Origin: Dehalococcoidia bacterium
GTDB lineage: Bacteria; Chloroflexota; Dehalococcoidia; Lucifugimonadales; Australimonadaceae
Direction: 5' to 3'
NCBI GenBank assembly: GCA_022820645.1
Contig: JAJEFD010000013.1
Coordinates: 197,308 to 261,307 of the forward strand
Length of the DNA stretch: 64,000 bases
Below, piece by piece: positions 61,987 to 64,000 of the stretch. The notes under the pieces are model-generated. The model made no database searches, was not told where the DNA came from, and was given only the letters and a program-made list of their open reading frames with translations. A program made the translations under genes and the position numbers. The stretch's first letter is position 1, and every line of letters begins with the position of its first letter.

Positions 61987-62934
61987 ATGGAGCCGGTGCG
62001 CGTCGTTTTCATGGGGACCCCCCAACCGGCAGTCGGTGTCCTGGATGCGACTGCCGCGATCGCTGCGGCGAACGGGTGGTCGGTCGTGGCAGCGTACACC
62101 GCACCGGACAGACCGGCAGGGCGCGGGCGCCGTCTGTCGCCCTCCCCGGTGCGCGAACGCGCAGAAACGCTGGGCATACCGGTGCTGACCCCGCAGCGCC
62201 TCACGCCGCCCGAAGAGCAGGAACGCTTCCGCTCGCTGCGCGCCGACCTCGTCGTGCTGGCGGCCTACGGGCTGCTGCTCCCGCCTCCGTTCCTCTTCGA
62301 GCCGTTGCACGGCGCGGTGAACGTTCATCCCTCGCTGCTGCCGCGCCACCGGGGCGCTGCGCCGGTCGCAGCGGCGATCCTCGCCGGCGATACGGAGACC
62401 GGCGTCACCCTGATGACCATGGACGAGGGGCTGGACACAGGCCCCACCCTGGCCCGGCAGGTCTTCCCGTTGAACGGCGATGAGCGCACTCCTGGGCTGA
62501 CAGCGCGGCTCTTCGCGCTTGGCTGCGAACTGCTCGCCGAAGTGCTTCCCGGCTACGTTGCGGGCAAGGTCGCGCCGGTGCCGCAACCCGACGAAGGCGC
62601 GACCTACACGCCACGCATGAGTAAAGCCGACGCCATGATCGACTGGCGCGACCCGGCGGCGCTCATCGAGCGCAAGGTGCGCGCGTATGATCCCTGGCCT
62701 GGCACGGCGACTCTCTGGGAGGGCAGGCGGCTCGCCATCACGGATGCGGCAGCGGACCCGGAGACTGGCATCGCATCCGGCGAGATAGGGACGCGTGGGG
62801 AGGGCGTGTTCGTTGGAACAGGCGAAGGAGCCTTACGGCTGCTCCGGGTGAAGCTGGAAGGCCGCCAGGAGATGAGCGCAGCCGAGTTCCTTCGCGGGCA
62901 TCCGACGTTCGGGAGCGCGCGGCTGGGCTCCTGA
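61987..62934 (+). CDS. fmt: Methionyl-tRNA formyltransferase
   Basis: This 315-residue enzyme formylates the initiator Met-tRNA. Seen are VVFMGTPQPAVGVLD at the N-terminus, the catalytic region NVHPSLLPRHRGAAPVAAAIL and the motif MTMDEGLDTGP, then a C-terminal OB-type domain. ATG 61987 begins the conserved part. A -10-like TAACAT lies 7 bases before it, so the mRNA may be leaderless. It is convergent with rplY. Confidence 0.94.
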   Translation: MEPVRVVFMGTPQPAVGVLDATAAIAAANGWSVVAAYTAPDRPAGRGRRLSPSPVRERAETLGIPVLTPQRLTPPEEQERFRSLRADLVVLAAYGLLLPPPFLFEPLHGAVNVHPSLLPRHRGAAPVAAAILAGDTETGVTLMTMDEGLDTGPTLARQVFPLNGDERTPGLTARLFALGCELLAEVLPGYVAGKVAPVPQPDEGATYTPRMSKADAMIDWRDPAALIERKVRAYDPWPGTATLWEGRRLAITDAAADPETGIASGEIGTRGEGVFVGTGEGALRLLRVKLEGRQEMSAAEFLRGHPTFGSARLGS

Positions 62935-62944
62935 GCGGTTCGCC

Positions 62945-63595
62945 TTACTCCGGGGAGGCGTCTTCCTCGGCAGCTGCCGGTTCCTCGGTGGCCGCCGGGG
63001 CTGCGGCTTCCTCCGTGGCTTCCTCTTCTTCCTCGGTGACGGCCGCGTGCGTGATGATACGCGCCACGTATGCGCCCGGGTCGGTGACCATCGTGACGCC
63101 GGCGGGCAGTTCCAGGTCGCTGGCGTGGATGACCGAGTCGGAGTCGCTGAGAGCGGCGAGGTCCACGACGATGGCGTGCGGGATGTCAGTCGGCAGCGCC
63201 TCGACGGCCAGCTCATGCAGGTCCTCGGAGAGGGTCGCGCCTGCTGCGCGGGCGCCCGGCGCCTCTCCTTCGAAGTGCAACGGCACCGAGGCGTGGATGC
63301 GCTGCGTGCGCGACACGCGGAGCAGGTCGACGTGCAGCAGCCGCTCGTTCACCGGGTGGCGCTGGATGTGCTGGACCATGACGAAGTGCTCATCGCCGCC
63401 CACCTGTACCGTCATCGGGCTCGTCTGCCCGACGACTCCCAGTGCGTGAACGAGGTCGTAGGTGTCGGACTGCAACGAGAGCGACGGCCCCCCCGGTCCA
63501 TAGACGTGGATGGGAGTGATGCCGGAGCGCCGAAGCGCCTTCACTTTCTTGCCGAGCGCTATGCGCTCCTCTGCCGCGATCCGTACTTCGTCCAT
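62945..63595 (-). CDS. rplY: 50S ribosomal protein L25 (Ctc-type)
   Basis: This 216-residue 5S-rRNA-binding protein has the N-terminal L25 domain (GKKVKALRRSGITPIHVYGPG), the second TL5-type domain with LHFEGEAPGARA and DIPHAIVVDLAALSDSDSV, and a long acidic tail rich in Glu and Ala. The two-domain form is typical for the Ctc/TL5 subgroup. It is divergent from the Rrf2 gene. Confidence 0.93.
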   Translation of the reverse strand: MDEVRIAAEERIALGKKVKALRRSGITPIHVYGPGGPSLSLQSDTYDLVHALGVVGQTSPMTVQVGGDEHFVMVQHIQRHPVNERLLHVDLLRVSRTQRIHASVPLHFEGEAPGARAAGATLSEDLHELAVEALPTDIPHAIVVDLAALSDSDSVIHASDLELPAGVTMVTDPGAYVARIITHAAVTEEEEEATEEAAAPAATEEPAAAEEDASPE

Positions 63596-63714
63596 GATGC
63601 GCCTTCCATAAACGTGCCCCGTTCCTCGACGGGGCTAACGACAGATGATAGCAGACGGTGCTGTCTCCTGCTACTGCCGGCCTCTCCCGAACGGCGCATT
63701 GTCGACTGGTTAAG

Positions 63715-63744
63715 TGGACTTTACCCGTGAGGAGCAGGTATCAT
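63715..63744 (+). promoter_or_regulatory. Candidate promoter of the Rrf2-type gene
   Basis: TGGACT (63715-63720) and TATCAT (63739-63744) are separated by 18 bases, upstream of the Rrf2 gene. The -10 box is good and the -35 box is a partial match. It would give a leader of about 35 bases. Confidence 0.4.
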
Positions 63745-63785
63745 CAGCCCGTTAAGGCGGTTGATGGCTCGGTGAGGGGACGGCT

Positions 63786-64000
63786 ATGCGGATCCCGATG
63801 AAAGTGGACTACGGAGTGAGAGCCCTGGTGGACCTTGCCGGGCAGCCGGACGTTCACCGTCCTGTCCGCACCGCGGACATCGCCGGACGTCAGGGCATCC
63901 CCGAACCCTATCTGGACCAGGTGCTCACCACCCTCAACAAGTTCGGGCTCATCACGAGCCGGAGGGGCCCACAGGGAGGCCACGTACTGGCGCGCGCGGC
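63786..64000 (+). CDS. Rrf2-family transcriptional regulator, N-terminal part
   Basis: The gene runs off the window edge; 71 residues are visible. It starts MRIPMKVDYGVRALVDLA, continues with the helix-turn-helix (VRTADIAGRQGIPEPYLDQVLTTLNKFGLITSRRG) and the wing GPQGGHVLARA. This is the Rrf2/IscR DNA-binding domain. The part that would carry the Fe-S cysteines lies outside, so sensing of Fe-S or another signal cannot be judged. A GGTGAGGGGA ribosome site precedes the ATG. Confidence 0.9.
   Translation, partial: MRIPMKVDYGVRALVDLAGQPDVHRPVRTADIAGRQGIPEPYLDQVLTTLNKFGLITSRRGPQGGHVLARA

Overview
The window is GC-rich, gene-dense bacterial chromosome with short intergenic gaps and many ATGA or GTGA start/stop overlaps. 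It most likely comes from an uncultured member of the Chloroflexota (Dehalococcoidia or SAR202-like). The main reasons are a 1475-residue membrane protein carrying the Chlor_Arch_YYY (DUF2298) domain, a tryptophan T-box leader in front of trpE, an 11-gene complex I cluster without nuoEFG, and a sortase together with lipoproteins that carry Pro/Thr linkers. The assignment rests on gene content and motifs only.

Layout. 1-2050: end of a substrate-binding protein gene, an ArsR-type regulator with a VOC protein, tRNA-Val(GAC), a small zinc-ribbon protein and a block of dispersed repeats. 2051-6842: an extracytoplasmic block with a sortase, two tandem thioredoxin-like lipoproteins each interrupted by one in-frame TGA at the first cysteine of the CxxC motif (best read as selenocysteine), and a two-module leucine-rich-repeat lipoprotein. 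6843-14765: a repeat-rich gap, CoxS/CoxM-type subunits without a catalytic subunit, cysteine synthase, a potassium-uptake cluster (TrkH, two TrkA, a lone RCK_N protein, a USP protein) and a prephenate dehydratase with an extra C-terminal domain. 14775-23162: membrane proteins, GAPDH, a VOC protein, enolase and a LOG-like protein. 23163-26060: a second repeat-rich gap, a duplicated 3' end of nuoN and a large alpha/beta hydrolase. 26061-36348: nuoN-M-L-K-J-I-H-D-C-B-A, read leftwards. 36466-43185: trpE-G-orf-D-C-F-B, read leftwards behind the Trp T-box; trpA is absent. 43411-49420: gltBD. 49443-55193: cmk-plsC-ppdK-glnA, read leftwards. 55375-61732: gyrB, then dnaA-obgE-nadD-pyrE, read leftwards. 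61987-64000: fmt, rplY and the start of an Rrf2-family regulator.

How the genes fit together. Most of the window is core metabolism: glycolysis (enolase, GAPDH, PPDK), GS-GOGAT nitrogen assimilation, Trp, Phe and Cys synthesis, a respiratory proton pump and replication. The unusual material lies in the accessory gaps. The strongest finding is the pair of predicted selenocysteine thioredoxin-like lipoproteins (Sec at UPSC and UPTC), each with a hairpin candidate right after the UGA. The next strongest are a two-copy composite element (about 7035-7346 and 23454-23725) with constant cores and copy-specific repeated arms, a roughly 2.3-kb segment bounded by direct repeats of the nuoN 3' end, and a prephenate dehydratase fused to a domain that resembles the PD-(D/E)xK fold. 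All calls come from reading the sequence; no database search or folding program was run.
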